64,000 bases of DNA from Streptomyces panaciradicis (GCF_023516615.1 NZ_JAMGBF010000040.1:1-64000); one strand, 5' to 3'; shown: positions 24,206 through 33,428, counted from the first letter of the stretch. Made by a program: numbers and translations. The notes: generated by a model from the sequence alone, not told the origin.

Positions 24206-24226
24206 TCGTGCTGTTATGGAGCACGA
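24206..24226 (+). promoter_or_regulatory. Hairpin enclosing a start codon
   Basis: TCGTGCT (24206-24212) pairs with AGCACGA (24220-24226), placing the ATG at 24216 in the 7-nt loop. No Shine-Dalgarno sequence precedes the start, so the message could be leaderless or its translation controlled by this fold. Confidence 0.4.
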
Positions 24227-25313
24227 TCTGAGTCCTTCAACCCTCTCCGAGCTCCGGCGTCCGCGGCCTTATCCGGCCGTGTCCGTGCTGACGCCGACGC
24301 ATCGCCGGGAGCCCGACAACGCCCAGGATCCGGTCCGGCTGCGCAATGTCGTGGCCGAGGCCAAGAAACAGCTGGAGGCCGATCCCTCGGTGACGCGGGA
24401 ACGGCGCTCCGACGTCGTCCGCCAGCTCGACCAGGCCCTCACGGAGGTGGATCTGGCGCATGCCGAGGACGGTCTGGTGATCTTCGCCGCTCCGGGTGAG
24501 CACCAGGTGTGGTCGCTCGCCCGAACCGTGCCCGAGAGGGTGGTCCTCTCGGACACCTTCCTGACCCGCAACCTGGTCTCCGCCCACGCCGCCGAGCGGC
24601 CGTTCTGGGTGCTGTCGGTCTCCGCCGACCGGATCACCCTGTGGAGCGGCGGCATCGACCGCGTCACGCAGGACCACAGCGGCGGCTTCCCGATGACCCG
24701 GCCGGCGCCGAACTTCGACGCCGAGCGGATGGAGCGGATCGGCGACATGCCGAGCACCTTCCGCGACGAGGGCACGCGCCACTTCCTGCGGGAGGCCGAC
24801 GCCACGATGGGCATGGTGCTGCGCGAGCAGCCGCGGCGGCTCTACGTCACCGGCGAGCAGGCCGCCCTGTCCGCACTGGACGAGGTGGGCGGCGTCACCA
24901 AGGAGGCGGTGCACGTCCCGCACGGCGGACTGGCGCACGGCACACCGGAGGCGGTGTGGCAGGCGGTACGTCCGGTGCTGGACGCCGAGGCCCTCCGCGA
25001 GACCGAGGCCGTCGCCCGGGAACTGGAGACGGCACGCGGCCGCAAGTCGTTCGCGGCCGGCGTGGACGAGGTCTGGCACAGCGCCCGCGAGGGCCGGGTG
25101 CGGCTGCTCGCCGTGGAGGAGAACTTCCGCATGACGGTGCGCGACGCGCTCGGCGAGCACCTGGCCCCGGCCGAGAGCGGCGATCTGGACGCCCGCGAGG
25201 ACATCGTGGACGAGATCGTCGAGCAGTGCCTGGAGACGGGGGCCGAGGTCCGCTTCGTCCCGGACGGCGCGCTCGTCGACGCACAGGGGATCGCGGGAGT
25301 GCTGCGCTACTGA
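24216..25313 (+). CDS. baeRF family 3 (eRF1-like) protein
   Basis: 365 aa. The N-terminal part (RPYPAVSVLTPTHRREPDNAQDPVRLRN) and the central VWSLARTVPERVVLSDTFLTRNL region match the bacterial archaeo-eukaryotic release factor-like family, which has the eRF1 fold but is of unclear role, possibly ribosome rescue or nucleic acid processing. The family is a known actinobacterial type, usually near 360 aa, as here. The ATG is not preceded by a clear ribosome site and lies in a small hairpin. No operon partner: the next gene is convergent. Confidence 0.85.
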   Translation: MEHDLSPSTLSELRRPRPYPAVSVLTPTHRREPDNAQDPVRLRNVVAEAKKQLEADPSVTRERRSDVVRQLDQALTEVDLAHAEDGLVIFAAPGEHQVWSLARTVPERVVLSDTFLTRNLVSAHAAERPFWVLSVSADRITLWSGGIDRVTQDHSGGFPMTRPAPNFDAERMERIGDMPSTFRDEGTRHFLREADATMGMVLREQPRRLYVTGEQAALSALDEVGGVTKEAVHVPHGGLAHGTPEAVWQAVRPVLDAEALRETEAVARELETARGRKSFAAGVDEVWHSAREGRVRLLAVEENFRMTVRDALGEHLAPAESGDLDAREDIVDEIVEQCLETGAEVRFVPDGALVDAQGIAGVLRY

Positions 25314-25323
25314 GAGCGGGTCG

Positions 25324-25737
25324 TCACACGTTGCCGAGGAGGCTGCTCAGGCTCCGGTCCACCGCCTCGCCCAGGTCCTCCTGCCCGGCCGCCACGACGG
25401 CGTACGTGCGCACCAGGAACCGTTGCAGGGCGGCCGTGTCGAACTGCAGCAGGGCCATGCCGTACGGCGAGTGCAGTTCGATCACGGTGCGGGCCCGGCC
25501 GCAGGGCCACAGGCGCACGTCGCCGCCGCCGACCGGGCCGCGCAGCCCCTCGTCCAGCAGAGTGCGGGCGAACGCCCAGGTCACCGCGGTGCCGTCGAGG
25601 GAGACGTCGGGCGGGAAGTCGAGGTGCACGGCCAGTGGGTCCGCCGAGGTGTAGCGCAGGGTCGCCGGGGCGGGAAGTTCCTGCTCGGCTGCGGTGACCA
25701 GGCGGCCCCGGACGGGCTGCTCGAGGGTGATGTCCAT
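25324..25737 (-). CDS. SsgA-like sporulation/cell division regulator
   Basis: 137 aa, the usual size of SsgA-like proteins (SALPs), found only in sporulating actinobacteria. Typical features: LRYTSADPLAVHLDF, the TWAFARTLLDEGL segment, and DVRLWPCGRARTVIELHSP. SALPs control septum placement and peptidoglycan events in aerial hyphae. Which member (SsgA-SsgG) cannot be decided here. GGGGAG upstream supports the ATG at 25737. The region upstream is the long intergenic stretch to 26141. Confidence 0.9.
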   Translation of the reverse strand: MDITLEQPVRGRLVTAAEQELPAPATLRYTSADPLAVHLDFPPDVSLDGTAVTWAFARTLLDEGLRGPVGGGDVRLWPCGRARTVIELHSPYGMALLQFDTAALQRFLVRTYAVVAAGQEDLGEAVDRSLSSLLGNV

Positions 25738-25835
25738 GGCCGCTCCCCATACGAATCCGAGGTCGGCCGGATTGCCGACACTGTTACGACCTCGAAGAGC
25801 CCGATCGCATTACGGGCAAGCGCTTTCCAGTTTGT

Positions 25836-25849
25836 GTGACCTGCGTCAC
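25836..25849. promoter_or_regulatory. Crp-like palindrome in the long intergenic region
   Basis: GTGACCTGCGTCAC matches GTG-N6-GNCAC, the Crp consensus of Streptomyces, within the 403-bp region between divergent genes starting at 25737 and 26141. The rest of the region holds spaced repeats of AACAC before GGTTACGAT (about 25880-25930), which could be a promoter; I see no further gene in it. Confidence 0.45.
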
Positions 25850-26140
25850 GGGGTAGCGATGGGTACATACGTGCCGAACAAACACCCGTCGAACACACTG
25901 CTGAACACCCACACGGGACTCGGTTACGATGCCCCAAGTCACGTACGCCGCCTACGACTTGACAAGCCGGGGAGGTAAGCGACAGACGCAGCGCGAGCGC
26001 TCCGAGGAGACGCTGGCATATGCCAGAAGCACCACCGGATCGTGTGTTGCCAAATCACTTACGGGGCGTCGCGGGCTGTGCAACAGTCGTAACGGTCCCT
26101 CCGTCCGCCCAGGTCGTACCGTCCCGCATCGGAGTGCGTC

Positions 26141-27574
26141 ATGCCGTCCCACCTCTCCGCGGATCACCCAGCCGCCCAGCCGCCGGGGCGCGGCTCGGTC
26201 GACGCGCTGATCTCGCAGACGCGGCGGCTCAAGGGCGAGGTGGACGCCGTACGACGGGACGCGCACGCGGACGGTTCGGACCCGCAGGAGCGCTGGCAGC
26301 GCGCGCTGTACGACCTCGCGCTGCACCAACTCAACGACATCCACGCCCACTTGGCGCAGCTACGGGACGGACCACCCCCCGTGCCCGCCGCCCCGGAACC
26401 GGCCGGCGGCCGGTCCGTGCCGACCCCTCCCCGGCACGGCTCGCTGCTCAGCCGGGTCGGCTCCGCGGAATGGAACCTGCTGACCGACGAGGCCAGTTGG
26501 TCCGGCGAGCTGTACCAGATCCTCGGCCGCGACCCCGCGACCGCCCCGCTCACCCTCGACGAACTGCCCTCCCTTGTCCTGGACGAGGACCGCGTGAGGC
26601 TGACGGCGATGGTCACGCACTGCCTGGTCGACGCCCAGCCCATCGACGGGGAGTTCCGCGTCGTGCGCCCGGACGGCGAGGTGCGCACCGTGCACATGAT
26701 GGGCGAGCCGGTGCTCGACGCCGACGGCGGCACCGCCTCCATGTGGGCCGTGCTGCGGGACGTCAGCGAACTGCGGCGCAGCCAGAAGGCGGTGAGCGAG
26801 AGCCGTGACTCGCTCCAGCGCGACCGGCACCGCGCGCAGACCGAGCACCGGCTCGCGGTCGAGCTGCAGGAAGCCGTGCTGCCACCGTGGCGTGGCGCCC
26901 TGCGGCTGCCGCACCGAGGCCCCCAGGCGCTGGACCTCGCCGCGCACTGCCTGCCGTCGTCGAACGGCGCCCTGGTCGGCGGCGACTGGTACGACGCGCT
27001 GGAACTGCCCGACGGACAGACTTTGCTCAGCGTCGGCGACCTGACCGGGCACGGCGTGAGCGTCACCTCCGGGATGGCGATGCTGCTCGGCGCGCTGCGC
27101 GGCATGGCGATGGCCGGCACCGCACCGGGTCAACTGCTGTCCCTGCTGAACCAGTTACTCGACGCCACCGTGCAGCCCGCCCTCGGCAGCACCGTGTGCT
27201 GCCGCTACCGGCCCGAGACACGCACCCTGACCTGGGCGCAGGCCGGACACCCCGCCCCGCTGCTGTTCCGCGACGGGACGGGGCGCAGGCTGCGCGCCCC
27301 GCAGGGCGTTCTGCTCGGCGCGACCCCGGCGGCCGCCTTCGAGGAGGTCCACGAGACCCTCGAAGTGGGCGACCTGATCCTGCTGCACACCGACGGACTG
27401 GAGTCCCGGCATGCCGCGGGAGTGACGGAGTCCGCGAACCGGCTCCTGGACCTGGCCCCCCGCTTGCGCGAGGCGCGCACCGCACAGGACTGCGTACGGC
27501 TGGTCGTGGAGGAATGCGCCGCGAGCGAGCGTCGGGACGACGCGTGCGTGCTCGTCGCCCGGGTGACCGCGTAG
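26141..27574 (+). CDS. PAS domain plus PP2C/SpoIIE-type phosphatase
   Basis: 477 aa. Residues about 1-90 are a charged N-terminal region. A PAS domain follows at about 105-205 (WNLLTDEASWSGELYQILG, then FRVVRPDGEVRTVHMMG). The SpoIIE-like PPM phosphatase spans about 235-475 with the metal motifs GGDWYDAL, VGDLTGHG, HTDGLES and DDACVLV. Proteins of this type dephosphorylate anti-sigma-factor antagonists to release stress or developmental sigma factors. Here no partner gene adjoins. The PAS domain suggests response to a small signal or a redox or oxygen state. Confidence 0.92.
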   Translation: MPSHLSADHPAAQPPGRGSVDALISQTRRLKGEVDAVRRDAHADGSDPQERWQRALYDLALHQLNDIHAHLAQLRDGPPPVPAAPEPAGGRSVPTPPRHGSLLSRVGSAEWNLLTDEASWSGELYQILGRDPATAPLTLDELPSLVLDEDRVRLTAMVTHCLVDAQPIDGEFRVVRPDGEVRTVHMMGEPVLDADGGTASMWAVLRDVSELRRSQKAVSESRDSLQRDRHRAQTEHRLAVELQEAVLPPWRGALRLPHRGPQALDLAAHCLPSSNGALVGGDWYDALELPDGQTLLSVGDLTGHGVSVTSGMAMLLGALRGMAMAGTAPGQLLSLLNQLLDATVQPALGSTVCCRYRPETRTLTWAQAGHPAPLLFRDGTGRRLRAPQGVLLGATPAAAFEEVHETLEVGDLILLHTDGLESRHAAGVTESANRLLDLAPRLREARTAQDCVRLVVEECAASERRDDACVLVARVTA

Positions 27575-27577
27575 GCG

Positions 27578-27593
27578 CACCGGACCACCGGTG
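27578..27593. terminator. Weak hairpin between convergent genes
   Basis: CACCGG (27578-27583) pairs with CCGGTG (27588-27593) around ACCA, in the 57-bp gap between stop codons at 27574 and 27632. Short stem, so only a tentative terminator. Confidence 0.35.
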
Positions 27594-27631
27594 TACCGCG
27601 TTCGGCCCGGTCCCGCGGAGGCGCGAACCCC

Positions 27632-29125
27632 CTACGCCCGTGCGCTGTTGCCGCCCTGGGAGGCCTTCTTCGGCAGCGCCAGTTCGATCTCCTCCCGCAG
27701 TTCGTTGATCTTCGGATAGCTGGAGTACTCGGCCGTGAGCCGGTACATCTGGCGCAGCCGGTCCCAGGTGCGGTGGGAGGAGTTGGATCCCATCGACATC
27801 AGGGCCAGGCGTGCGTAGCGGTCGGCCTGCTCGGGATCGTCGGCGATGAAGCAGGCCGACGCCATGGACAGGAAGTCGAAGATCTTCGACCGCTGGCGTC
27901 CGTCGACACGCAGGGCGAGGGCCTTCTCCGCGTAGTGCTGGGCGTGCACGGCCGCGGACGGGTCGTGTTCGGCCAGGGTGCGATAGGCCAGGGCCTGCAT
28001 GCCGTACAGGTCCTCCTCCTTGAACATCTGCATCCAGCTCGGCGGGGGCACGTCCGACTTGTCGGAGACGAAGAGGTCCTCCGCCTGGCCCAGGGTGCGC
28101 CGCATGGCCTGGCCCTTGCCCATGGATGCCTGTGCCCAGGCCTCGATGGTGTAGAGCATCGCCTTGGTGCGCGGCAGCACCTCGTCGCCCGAGCCGGACT
28201 GGGCGAGTTTCATGAGGTCGAGTGCGTCGTCGGGCCGGCCCAGGTGCACCATCTGGCGAGCCGCCCGCGAGAGCGCCTCGCCCGCGCGGGGCCGGTCACC
28301 GCCTTCTCTGGCCGCGTGCGCGGCGATGACGAAGTACTTCTGGGCCGTGGGCTCCAGGCCGACGTCGTGCGACATCCAGCCCGCGAGGACGGCGAGGTTG
28401 GCAGCGACGCCCCACAGGCGCCGCTGGAGATGGTCGGGGTGACGGTAGGCGAGCATGCCGCCCACCTCGTTGAGCTGGCCCACGACTGCCTTGCGCTGCA
28501 GCCCGCCGCCGCGGGCGGCGTCCCAGGCCCGGAACACCTCGACCGAGCGCTCCAGTTCCTCGATCTCCTGCGACCCGATGGGGGCGGCCTCGTAGCGGTC
28601 GAACCCAGCGGGGTCGGCGTGCAGGGGATCGTCGAAACGTGGGGCGTCGGCCCTCAGGGCCGGGTCGGTGTGCAGCCAGTCGTGCATGGCGCTGCTGAGT
28701 GCGGAGCCCGCGGCGAGCGCGGCGCCCGCGCCCACCAAGCCGCGTCGGTTGAGCATGAGGTCCATTCCCGTGAATTCGGTGAGGACCGCAGCCGTCCGCT
28801 CGGGCGCCCACGGCACACCGTCGGGATGTTCCACACTCCCGGCGTCCTGCCGTTTCCCCGCACGCCCGTGCCGGACCAGACCGAGGTCCTCGATGGTCAC
28901 GACACGGCCGAGACGCTCGGTGAACAGAGCCGCCAGCACCCGCGGCACCGGATCGCGCGGGATCTCTCCCGTGTCGATCCAACGCCGCACCCGGGAGGTG
29001 TCGGTCGACAGCTGGGGGTGGCCCATGGCCGCCGCCTGCCGGTTGACCAGCCTCGCGAGTTCGCCCTTGGACCAGCCGGCCAGGCCGAACAGGTCCGCAA
29101 GGCGGGTGTTGGGTTGTCCGCTCAC
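27632..29125 (-). CDS. NsdA/NsdB-like negative developmental regulator (HTH plus TPR-like)
   Basis: 497 aa from the GTG at 29125. The N-terminal GWSKGELARLVNRQAAAM followed by LSTDTSRVRRWIDTGE is a family hallmark of the Streptomyces Nsd proteins: a degenerate HTH with an arginine-rich segment. The C-terminal 300 residues form TPR-like helical repeats. A long hydrophobic segment at about 125-145 (LVGAGAALAAGSALSSAMH) is typical. Nsd proteins repress sporulation and antibiotic production in S. coelicolor. Which paralog is unclear. The divergent phosphotransferase-like gene shares a 270-bp region with short direct repeats. Confidence 0.82.
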   Translation of the reverse strand: MSGQPNTRLADLFGLAGWSKGELARLVNRQAAAMGHPQLSTDTSRVRRWIDTGEIPRDPVPRVLAALFTERLGRVVTIEDLGLVRHGRAGKRQDAGSVEHPDGVPWAPERTAAVLTEFTGMDLMLNRRGLVGAGAALAAGSALSSAMHDWLHTDPALRADAPRFDDPLHADPAGFDRYEAAPIGSQEIEELERSVEVFRAWDAARGGGLQRKAVVGQLNEVGGMLAYRHPDHLQRRLWGVAANLAVLAGWMSHDVGLEPTAQKYFVIAAHAAREGGDRPRAGEALSRAARQMVHLGRPDDALDLMKLAQSGSGDEVLPRTKAMLYTIEAWAQASMGKGQAMRRTLGQAEDLFVSDKSDVPPPSWMQMFKEEDLYGMQALAYRTLAEHDPSAAVHAQHYAEKALALRVDGRQRSKIFDFLSMASACFIADDPEQADRYARLALMSMGSNSSHRTWDRLRQMYRLTAEYSSYPKINELREEIELALPKKASQGGNSARA

Positions 29126-29187
29126 GTCAAGCCCCCAGGTTCTCGGCTGAGTTGACAGTAGCCCGGTGAGAGTTGCCGGGCGACTAT

Positions 29188-29217
29188 TCGCCAGGGTTCG
29201 CCAGGGTGCGCCAGATG
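29188..29217. repeat. Three 10-bp direct repeats in the Nsd-like/phosphotransferase intergenic region
   Basis: Two identical TCGCCAGGGT decamers and a third related GCGCCAGATG, head to tail, one helical turn apart. They lie 63-92 bp upstream of the Nsd-like start on the minus strand and may bind a multimeric regulator. The rest of the 270-bp gap shows no gene. Confidence 0.5.
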
Positions 29218-29395
29218 GTGTGCCACTGGGCATCGGGTGTCAGGTAGGAACGCGCCACCCCGACCCGGTTGCCTTCGTGAACAAGGGACGCATTCCCCAG
29301 GGTGCTTCCCAGGGAGCCGGGCCGGGCAGCGCACCCCAGCACACAGCACATCAGCACACAGGCACTGCAGGCACACGAAGGGATCTGTTTCGCCC

Positions 29396-30538
29396 ATGTA
29401 CGCAGCATCGTCCTCCGTGTCCGCCCCGCCCCGGTCGCTGCGCTCCCGCCCGGCGGGCAGCGGCCCCTACCTCGACCCCGCCGCGCGACCGGCGGCCCCC
29501 GTGCTCGGCGCGGGCCGGCCGCGGCGCACCCCGGGGTCCGGCACCCAACCGCTCAGCGGGAGACTCGACTTGTCCGGCCCTCAGGGCGCCCAGTTGCGTA
29601 CGGCGATCGCGTCGGTGCACCGGATCTGTCCGGAGTTCGCTCCGGTACAGGTGCTGCGCCGCAGCGGACGGTCCGTGCTCCTGGTCGGCACGACCGGGCG
29701 CAGTACGGCCGTCGCCAAGTGCTTACTGGACCACTCCCCCGTGTGGTCCGAGCGGATCCGGCACGAGATAGCGGCCTACCGCTCGTTCGTCCGGCACCGT
29801 CCTCCGGTGCGGGTGCCGAGGCTGATCGCGGCGGACCCGGACAACTGCACACTGGTCATCGAGCGGATGCCGGGACGGGTGGCCGCGCTGCAGCGGCATC
29901 CGACCGAGGCTCCTCCCCGGGCGGACATCAGGGCGGCACTCGGCGCGATCTGCCGGCTCAACGCCTGGCGGCCGCCGGCGGGCACCTTCGACGCCCCGCT
30001 GGACTACGCGGCCCGGATCTCCCGCTACCACGAGCTGGGGCTGCTCACCGACCGGGACATGGGCGACCTGCAGAAGCTGCTGCACGGCATCGCGCACTCT
30101 GCGGGCCGGCAGGGCATGGGCCAGTTCTGCCACGGCGACGCACTGCTCTCGAACATCCTGCTGTCCCCGGCCGGTCCAGTGCTGGTGGACTGGGAGCACG
30201 CGGGCTGGTATCTGCCGGGCTACGACTTGGCGACGCTGTGGACTGTCCTCGGTGACGCCCCGGTGGCCCGCCGTCAGATCAGCCAGATCGCCCAGTCGGC
30301 GGGTCCGGCCTCCCGGGACGCGTTCCTGGTGAACCTGATGCTCGTCCTGACCCGTGAGATCCGCACCTACGAGACGGCCGTGCAGCGTTCGATGCACGAC
30401 ACGACCCCGGCGGCACCGGGGGTGGCCCACCCGAGTGCTGCGCCGTCCGGCGAGGAACAGCGGCTGCTGCTCAGGCGGCTGCACGACGACTGCCAGCTGG
30501 CCCGGCGGGCCGTACGCGCGGCGGTCGGCACTCGCTGA
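29396..30538 (+). CDS. Aminoglycoside phosphotransferase-fold protein (APH-like)
   Basis: 380 aa with a long disordered, Pro/Ala/Arg-rich N-terminal third (to about residue 60). The kinase fold then carries the Brenner-type motif [13 protein letters not shown] (catalytic HGDxxxxN) and DWEHAGW (metal site). The N-lobe lysine candidate is in STAVAKCLL. Such proteins phosphorylate small hydroxyl compounds, sugars or antibiotics; the substrate here is unknown. It is divergent from the Nsd-like regulator and is followed by a strong hairpin terminator. Confidence 0.82.
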   Translation: MYAASSSVSAPPRSLRSRPAGSGPYLDPAARPAAPVLGAGRPRRTPGSGTQPLSGRLDLSGPQGAQLRTAIASVHRICPEFAPVQVLRRSGRSVLLVGTTGRSTAVAKCLLDHSPVWSERIRHEIAAYRSFVRHRPPVRVPRLIAADPDNCTLVIERMPGRVAALQRHPTEAPPRADIRAALGAICRLNAWRPPAGTFDAPLDYAARISRYHELGLLTDRDMGDLQKLLHGIAHSAGRQGMGQFCHGDALLSNILLSPAGPVLVDWEHAGWYLPGYDLATLWTVLGDAPVARRQISQIAQSAGPASRDAFLVNLMLVLTREIRTYETAVQRSMHDTTPAAPGVAHPSAAPSGEEQRLLLRRLHDDCQLARRAVRAAVGTR

Positions 30539-30547
30539 CGGGGACGA

Positions 30548-30586
30548 AGGTCCGCGGTGCGCCCGAGAGGAGCGCGCCGCGGACCT
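30548..30586 (+). terminator. Hairpin terminator after the phosphotransferase gene
   Basis: AGGTCCGCGG (30548-30557) pairs with CCGCGGACCT (30577-30586), extended by GCGC on both sides of the loop, and followed by TTTGTG. It lies 10 bp after the stop codon. Confidence 0.75.
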
Positions 30587-30800
30587 TTGTGTGAAAGGGC
30601 TCCTCCGTACGGGCCATTGGTGTACTCCACTGACGCCCCGCAGGCCCGAAAGCCGCCGCCCCGAAACTCCTCCATCCTCGTGTTGACATGGGAAATCTCC
30701 TGCTCGTGGGCATGATTGACGGATCGTCGGCAAGCCGGTACCACTGACCCACCACCGGCCCTGCACGCCCCGCCACGCCCGCTCGTCCCAGGAGGCTGCA

Positions 30801-32777
30801 TTGCGAGGATCCGTCACCGACCCCACATCCGCCGCCGGCCACAGACACACCCGTCGAGCCGCCGGCACCCTCGCCACCGGGGCCCTGCTGCTGCCACTGC
30901 TGGGCGCGGCCCCGGCACCGAGCCCGGCCGAGTCGTCGGCGGGCTCGCTGCAGCGGGCGTTCGCGTCCGCGGCGGCCGAGTACCACGTCCCGCAGAGCGT
31001 CCTGCTCGGCGTCTCCTATCTGCAGTCCCGCTGGGACGCGCACGAGGGCGCGCCGAGCGTCTCCGGCGGTTACGGCCCAATGCACCTCACCGACGCGCGC
31101 GCCGCGCTCGCCGCCACCTCGCACCACAGTCAGGGCACGGAGGACGCACGCGGCGACAGCGCCCGCGCCGCCCTGCACCCCGACGCCGTGGCCTCGGCCC
31201 CCACCCGGCTCCCGGCCCGGCTGCGGACGTTGCCGAAGGCGGCCGAGCTGACCGGCATCCCGGCCGAGCGGCTGCGCACGGACGAGGCCGCCAACGTGGC
31301 CGGCGGCGCCGCGCTGCTGGCCGCCGCGCAGCGCGACCTGGGTGAGCCGCCGAGCGCGGACCCCGCCGACTGGTACGGGGCGGTGGCCCGCTTCTCGGGC
31401 GCTGACGACAGGGCCACGGCGGCCGCGTACGCGAACGACGTCTACAACGTGATCCGCACCGGCGAGGAACGCACGACGGACGCCGGGCAGCAGGTCGTCC
31501 TGGCCGCCCGGCCGGGCCTCGCCCCCGACACCGGGCAGCTGCGCGCGGCGGGCCTGCGGACGGTCCCCGCCGACGGCGCGGAGTGCCCGAAGTCCGTGTC
31601 CTGCGAGTGGATCCCCGCCCCCTACCAGCAGTTCGGGGACAACGACTACGGCAACCACGACCTCGGCGACCGCCCGGCGTCCCAGAGCATCAGGTACATC
31701 GTGGTCCATGACACCGAGGGCGCCTGGGACGGTGTGCTGAACCTGATCCAGGACCCCACCTATGTGTCGTGGAACTACACGATCCGCTCCACGGACGGTC
31801 TGATCGCCCAGCATGTGAAGGCCAAGGACGTGGCCTGGCACGCGGGCAACTGGTACGTCAACGCGAAGTCGATCGGCATCGAGCATGAAGGTTTCCTCGC
31901 CTCGCCGGACACCTGGTACACGGAGGCGATGTACCGCGCGTCCGCGCGCCTGGTCCGGTATCTCGCCGCGAAGTACCGCATCCCGCTGGACCGGCAGCAC
32001 ATCCTGGGCCACGAGAACGTCCCCGGCCCGACGACGTCGACCATCCCCGGCATGCACACCGACCCCGGCCCCTACTGGGACTGGCGCCACTACTTCGAAC
32101 TGCTCGGCCACCCCTTCGAGCGGACCGCGGGGAAGAGCACCGGGGTGGTGACGATCCTGCCGGACTACGCGACGAACCAGCCGCAGTACACCGGCTGCGT
32201 CACCTCGGGCGAGCCCTGTCCGGCGCACGGTTCCAGCGAGGTGCGCCTGTACTCGGACCACGACGAGACCTCGCCGCTGATCAAGGACGTCGGCCTGCAC
32301 AAGGGCGCCGACTCCACGATCGACGTCAACGACGTGGGCTCACGGGTGTCGACCGGCCAGCAGTACGCGGTCGCCGGGCGGTACAAGGACTGGACGGCGA
32401 TCTGGTACCTGGGCCAGAAGGCGTGGTTCCGCAACCCGCCCAAGGCCCCCACCGCGGTGCCCGCCTCCGGACTGGTCGTGACCCCGAAGGCGGGCCTGGA
32501 CAGCGTGCCGGTGTACGGGCGGGCCTACCCGGAGGCGTCGGCGTATCCGGAGGGGGTGCCCGCGCAGGCGGTGTCCCCGCTGCCGTACACGCTGCCGAAG
32601 GGGCAGCGGTACGTGGTCGGTGACGTGGTGCCGGGTGAGTACTACTACGCGGTCACCTTCACCACCGACTCGCACCGGGTCGTGGTGGGCAAGGACCTGT
32701 ACTACGAGATTCAGTACGGCCATCGTGTGGAGTTCGTGCGCGCCGCGGACGTGACGCCGGTGCCGGCCGGCCGGTAG
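30801..32777 (+). CDS. Secreted N-acetylmuramoyl-L-alanine amidase (Amidase_2)
   Basis: 658 aa, with a Tat- or Sec-type signal peptide (twin arginine in HTRRAAGTLATGALLLPLLG). Residues about 45-190 resemble a lysozyme/transglycosylase-like helical region (FASAAAEYHVPQSVLLGVSYLQSRW). The zinc amidase domain spans about 290-440, with YIVVHDTEG, the AWHAGNW strand and the zinc histidine in HILGHENVPG followed by GMHTDPG. The C-terminal 200 residues are beta-rich repeats (SH3-like) for wall binding. It would cleave the lactyl-peptide bond of peptidoglycan. Translation starts at TTG with GGAGG 6 nt before; the 262-bp upstream region carries a TTGACA at 30683 with no clear partner. Confidence 0.9.
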   Translation: MRGSVTDPTSAAGHRHTRRAAGTLATGALLLPLLGAAPAPSPAESSAGSLQRAFASAAAEYHVPQSVLLGVSYLQSRWDAHEGAPSVSGGYGPMHLTDARAALAATSHHSQGTEDARGDSARAALHPDAVASAPTRLPARLRTLPKAAELTGIPAERLRTDEAANVAGGAALLAAAQRDLGEPPSADPADWYGAVARFSGADDRATAAAYANDVYNVIRTGEERTTDAGQQVVLAARPGLAPDTGQLRAAGLRTVPADGAECPKSVSCEWIPAPYQQFGDNDYGNHDLGDRPASQSIRYIVVHDTEGAWDGVLNLIQDPTYVSWNYTIRSTDGLIAQHVKAKDVAWHAGNWYVNAKSIGIEHEGFLASPDTWYTEAMYRASARLVRYLAAKYRIPLDRQHILGHENVPGPTTSTIPGMHTDPGPYWDWRHYFELLGHPFERTAGKSTGVVTILPDYATNQPQYTGCVTSGEPCPAHGSSEVRLYSDHDETSPLIKDVGLHKGADSTIDVNDVGSRVSTGQQYAVAGRYKDWTAIWYLGQKAWFRNPPKAPTAVPASGLVVTPKAGLDSVPVYGRAYPEASAYPEGVPAQAVSPLPYTLPKGQRYVVGDVVPGEYYYAVTFTTDSHRVVVGKDLYYEIQYGHRVEFVRAADVTPVPAGR

Positions 32778-32784
32778 AGCCGGG

Positions 32785-33282
32785 TCAGCCCTGCTGGAAA
32801 AGCTCCGCCGGGAGCGGCTTCAGCAGGGCGTACAGGTCGTCGGTGATGGGGCGGTCCCAGGCGGCGATGGTCACCAGGACGTTGTCGCTGCGGTCGAACT
32901 GCACGCAGGAGATCCGGCTCTCGGAGAGCTTGAGGCGGCGCACGATCAGGAGGTTGTCGCCCTGCATGACGGGCATGTCCTCGGCACCGACGACCGTCAC
33001 CTCCTCCTCGTTCTCCAGCGCGAGCAGCAGCTGGGCCACCTCGAAGGGAATCTCGCCCTCCGCGACCTCGCGGGCCGGGGAGCCCTCCGGCAGATTGCCG
33101 ATGATCATTGCGGGACCGCGGCCGCCGAAGAGGTCGTAGCGCAGGAAGACGCCCTGGCAGCTGCCGTCGGGGGCGGGCAGCAGGCCGGCGCCGAGGTTGC
33201 CGGGCCAGTCGCCCGGGTCCATGGCCAGTACGTCGAAGTCTGGGCCGGCGGGGGTCGCGCTGCGGCGGCGGAGGAACGACAT
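32785..33282 (-). CDS. Conserved hypothetical protein
   Basis: 165 aa. I do not recognise the family. It is acidic with short beta-rich runs such as LYALLKPLPAELF and CVQFDRSDNVLVTIAAWDRP. There is no signal peptide or membrane helix. The gene is convergent with the amidase gene, with only 8 bp between the stops. It is preceded by the LuxR regulator gene's inverted repeat. Confidence 0.72.
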   Translation of the reverse strand: MSFLRRRSATPAGPDFDVLAMDPGDWPGNLGAGLLPAPDGSCQGVFLRYDLFGGRGPAMIIGNLPEGSPAREVAEGEIPFEVAQLLLALENEEEVTVVGAEDMPVMQGDNLLIVRRLKLSESRISCVQFDRSDNVLVTIAAWDRPITDDLYALLKPLPAELFQQG

Positions 33283-33340
33283 GCGCCAATGGTACGGGGC
33301 AGGCGGGCGTGGTGCGGGTGGGTGGGTTCCCCGGTCGCCC

Positions 33341-33428
33341 AGGGCCTGCCGTTCGGATCAGGTCGGCTGCAGGGGACGGTGCGTCATGGCCGGCCCGCGA
33401 CGCCGAGCTGATCCGAACGACAGGCCCT
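33341..33428. repeat. 88-bp inverted repeat at the 3' end of the LuxR-type gene
   Basis: Two 27-bp arms (33341-33367 and 33402-33428) pair with two mismatches and a 34-nt loop; each starts with AGGGCCTG and contains CGTTCGGATCAG. The second arm overlaps the stop codon of the regulator gene (33427). It may act as terminator or be a miniature inverted-repeat element. Confidence 0.75.

Noticed and set aside
25830..25860. SigB-type promoter
   Set aside because: GGGTAG is present but the GTTT-like -35 sits at a spacing one or two bases off the consensus; the Crp-like palindrome explains the conservation better.
30683..30716. Full -35/-10 promoter for the amidase gene
   Set aside because: TTGACA is present, but the nearest -10-like CATGAT is 22 bp away, too far for a standard promoter.
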